Source of the DNA: Centroberyx gerrardi
Lineage: Eukaryota; Chordata; Actinopteri; Beryciformes; Berycidae
Assembly: GCF_048128805.1 (NCBI RefSeq)
Contig: NC_136013.1
Coordinates: 4,636,602-4,700,601, forward strand
Length of the DNA stretch: 64,000 nt
Direction: 5' to 3'
Below are positions 62,593 to 64,000 of the stretch, piece by piece. The notes under the pieces were generated by a model. The model had not been told where the DNA came from, did no database searches, and saw only the letters and a program-made list of their open reading frames with translations. Numbering within the stretch: position 1 is the first letter of the stretch; the number at the start of each line of letters is the position of its first letter. The position numbers were made by a program, and so were the translations under genes.

Positions 62593-63415
62593 TATGATTT
62601 ACTGATGGATATTTTTTGTAGTTATCTGATGAATCTCCTCGCAGACGCATTTCACCGACTTCAGGACAGTTTTGTGCCCTTTGGCCTCCAGTTTGTCTTC
62701 ATTACTCTTCATTGCAAACGTCTCGGCCCCCCTGTACAAGACTACATCATTTAGATTAATGTAATAACCTGGTATATTCTGAATAGGAAAATAAAGGAAA
62801 AATAACGGTGTATTAGACATTATTATTAATGATAATAATTATTATTATTATCATCATTATTAGGCATTAGACAGCCTATACATCCTAATTGGCTAAAAGC
62901 ATACTCCTTATGAATATGTTGATTTACAGGCTATAGTGACAATTGAAAAGCCTATTAAATAGGGGTTTTTTATATACTGGAGACCTGGTTAAGTCGAACA
63001 TATTATTGCACCTAATCAAAGTGACAAGTCTATCACATATGCAATAGGGAAATAATCAAATGACAGAAATTTCAGTAAAAATCTGCTAATTCTGTTTTAT
63101 GAGAGGAGAAATTGTTTCGGTGGAAAAATGACAAAAATGATGTTGCAGCTGCTGTAGAGAAAACGAACAGCTAAAACAGGCTTACATTATGTTTTTGATT
63201 ATCAACAAAAAGCTAAATATGTAAGTTTAAGGCTGTGAAATGTAGGTTGTTATAACGTATAGGACGGAGCGGACAGGGAAATTAATTGACCTTTGATGCA
63301 AGTTAACCTTTATGTATTAGTATATTCATATTTCAATGAATATTTGATTTGATATCAGATTTGCTTTACGGTGTTAATAGTTGTATCGTTAAAATATTGT
63401 CGTATTAGCCTATTA

Positions 63416-63735
63416 CACTGCAAAAAAATAAATAAAAATAAACTTCATCTTAAGAATTCATCTAGTTATTCATTTAATGAAAAATATTTGTGAGTGAAAA
63501 AAAATCAGCCAATGTCGTGAGATAATTCCACTTGTTTCCAATGCAAATAAACATGTTTCAGTAATTTCCTTTTATCAAGTTTAATTTTCATGCTAGATTC
63601 TTCACTTGTTTCAACACTATTGACACTTATAGAAAATTCCTGAAACAAGTGAAACTGCATTGGAAACAAGTGAAATGATCTCAGCCCCACTGGCACTTTT
63701 CCCTTAAGAAAAATAAGATATGAAGGCTGGATATG
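63416..63735 (+). mobile_element. MITE of the CACTGCAAAAA family
   Basis: Left end CACTGCAAAAAAATAAA. The interior has CACTTGTTTCCAATGCAAAT and its inverted partner GCATTGGAAACAAGTG. The right terminus is decayed near 63735. It resembles the partial copy at 62384-62592. Confidence 0.65.
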
Positions 63736-63779
63736 AGGCACAATGACTCGTTAAGGTGGACATTTATTAGATCTATAAC

Positions 63780-64000
63780 CGAGCCGCCCGCCCTCGTGTG
63801 ATCTATGAAGCAGGTACTTGAGGAAACCTATTGGCATGTGCTGTGGTCCAATCAGCTCGTTCCCTGTCTAGCGTCGAGCCAATGTGAGCACGTGGGGGGT
63901 TTGGAGGCGCTTCACTCGGTGCGCACTTGTGCACAGAAACCCTCCGAGCGCGCACGGACTCCATGGATCAGGGCAATTTGCAGCTCTGTTGACTTTTATA
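63780..64000 (+). promoter_or_regulatory. possible promoter/5' end of next gene
   Basis: GC-rich right edge with CCAAT boxes at 63848-63852 and 63880-63884, a GAGCACGTGGGG E-box (CACGTG) at about 63889, several GCGC steps, and an ATG at 63963 whose frame closes after ten codons (TGA). It may be a promoter and 5' UTR running off the window. Direction and gene are unknown. Confidence 0.3.

Larger units (their letters stand above)
60973..63415. other. gene-free, repeat-poor segment
   Basis: No exon supported. 60975-61350 is fairly GC-rich and 62010-62170 has TAAT-rich, low-repeat sequence; both could be regulatory. The rest is AT-rich. Confidence 0.4.

Overview
The window looks like a teleost fish (probably spiny-rayed) nuclear genome segment. 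It has AT-rich intergenic DNA, very long (CA)n, (GA)n and (GATA)n microsatellites, many short terminal-inverted-repeat elements, fish-type tRNA-derived SINE heads, and compact genes with GT-AG introns. No prokaryotic, organellar or autonomous retroelement coding region was seen.

Three intact protein-coding genes can be assembled exon by exon. (1) ap5s1, minus strand, 3 coding exons at 9465-12008, 197 aa: the sigma subunit of the AP-5 adaptor complex. (2) cdc25b, minus strand, 15 coding exons at 19530-27659, 581 aa: the M-phase inducer dual-specificity phosphatase. (3) noto (floating head / Not homeobox), plus strand, 3 exons at 52116-53314, 260 aa: the notochord homeodomain repressor. CDC25B and AP5S1 are also neighbours on human chromosome 20p13, so the left part is a conserved vertebrate block and the paralogue assignment is well supported. 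A fourth gene-like object at 29438-29860 is a broken copy of an otopetrin (proton channel) gene, with an in-frame stop and several frame changes. A second possible remnant (42310-42845, minus) would encode coiled coil and is uncertain.

Layout: 1-9.4 kb is repeats (SINEs, MITEs, microsatellites). 9.4-12.2 kb is ap5s1 with a promoter carrying a perfect GTCACGTGAC (CLEAR-type) site and a CTCF-type motif. 12.2-18.5 kb is repeat-rich, with a duplicated 110-bp unit and a perfect 44-bp-arm hairpin. 18.5-28.1 kb is cdc25b with a cell-cycle promoter (two CCAAT boxes and a CHR element). 29.0-30.5 kb holds a MITE, the otopetrin pseudogene and a 390-bp inverted repeat. 30.5-52 kb is a long gene-free stretch with MITEs and retroposon pieces. 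52-53.7 kb is noto. 53.7-64 kb is gene-free, with a local cluster of one repeat family at 57.7-61 kb, two CTCF-type motifs and a GC-rich, CCAAT-containing right edge that may be the promoter of the next gene.

The genes do not form one pathway. cdc25b (cell cycle) and ap5s1 (endosomal trafficking) are housekeeping neighbours. noto is an isolated developmental regulator in a large non-coding territory. I found no new multi-gene system. The less ordinary items are the promoter architecture, the hairpin and inverted repeats, the otopetrin relic and the repeat cluster.
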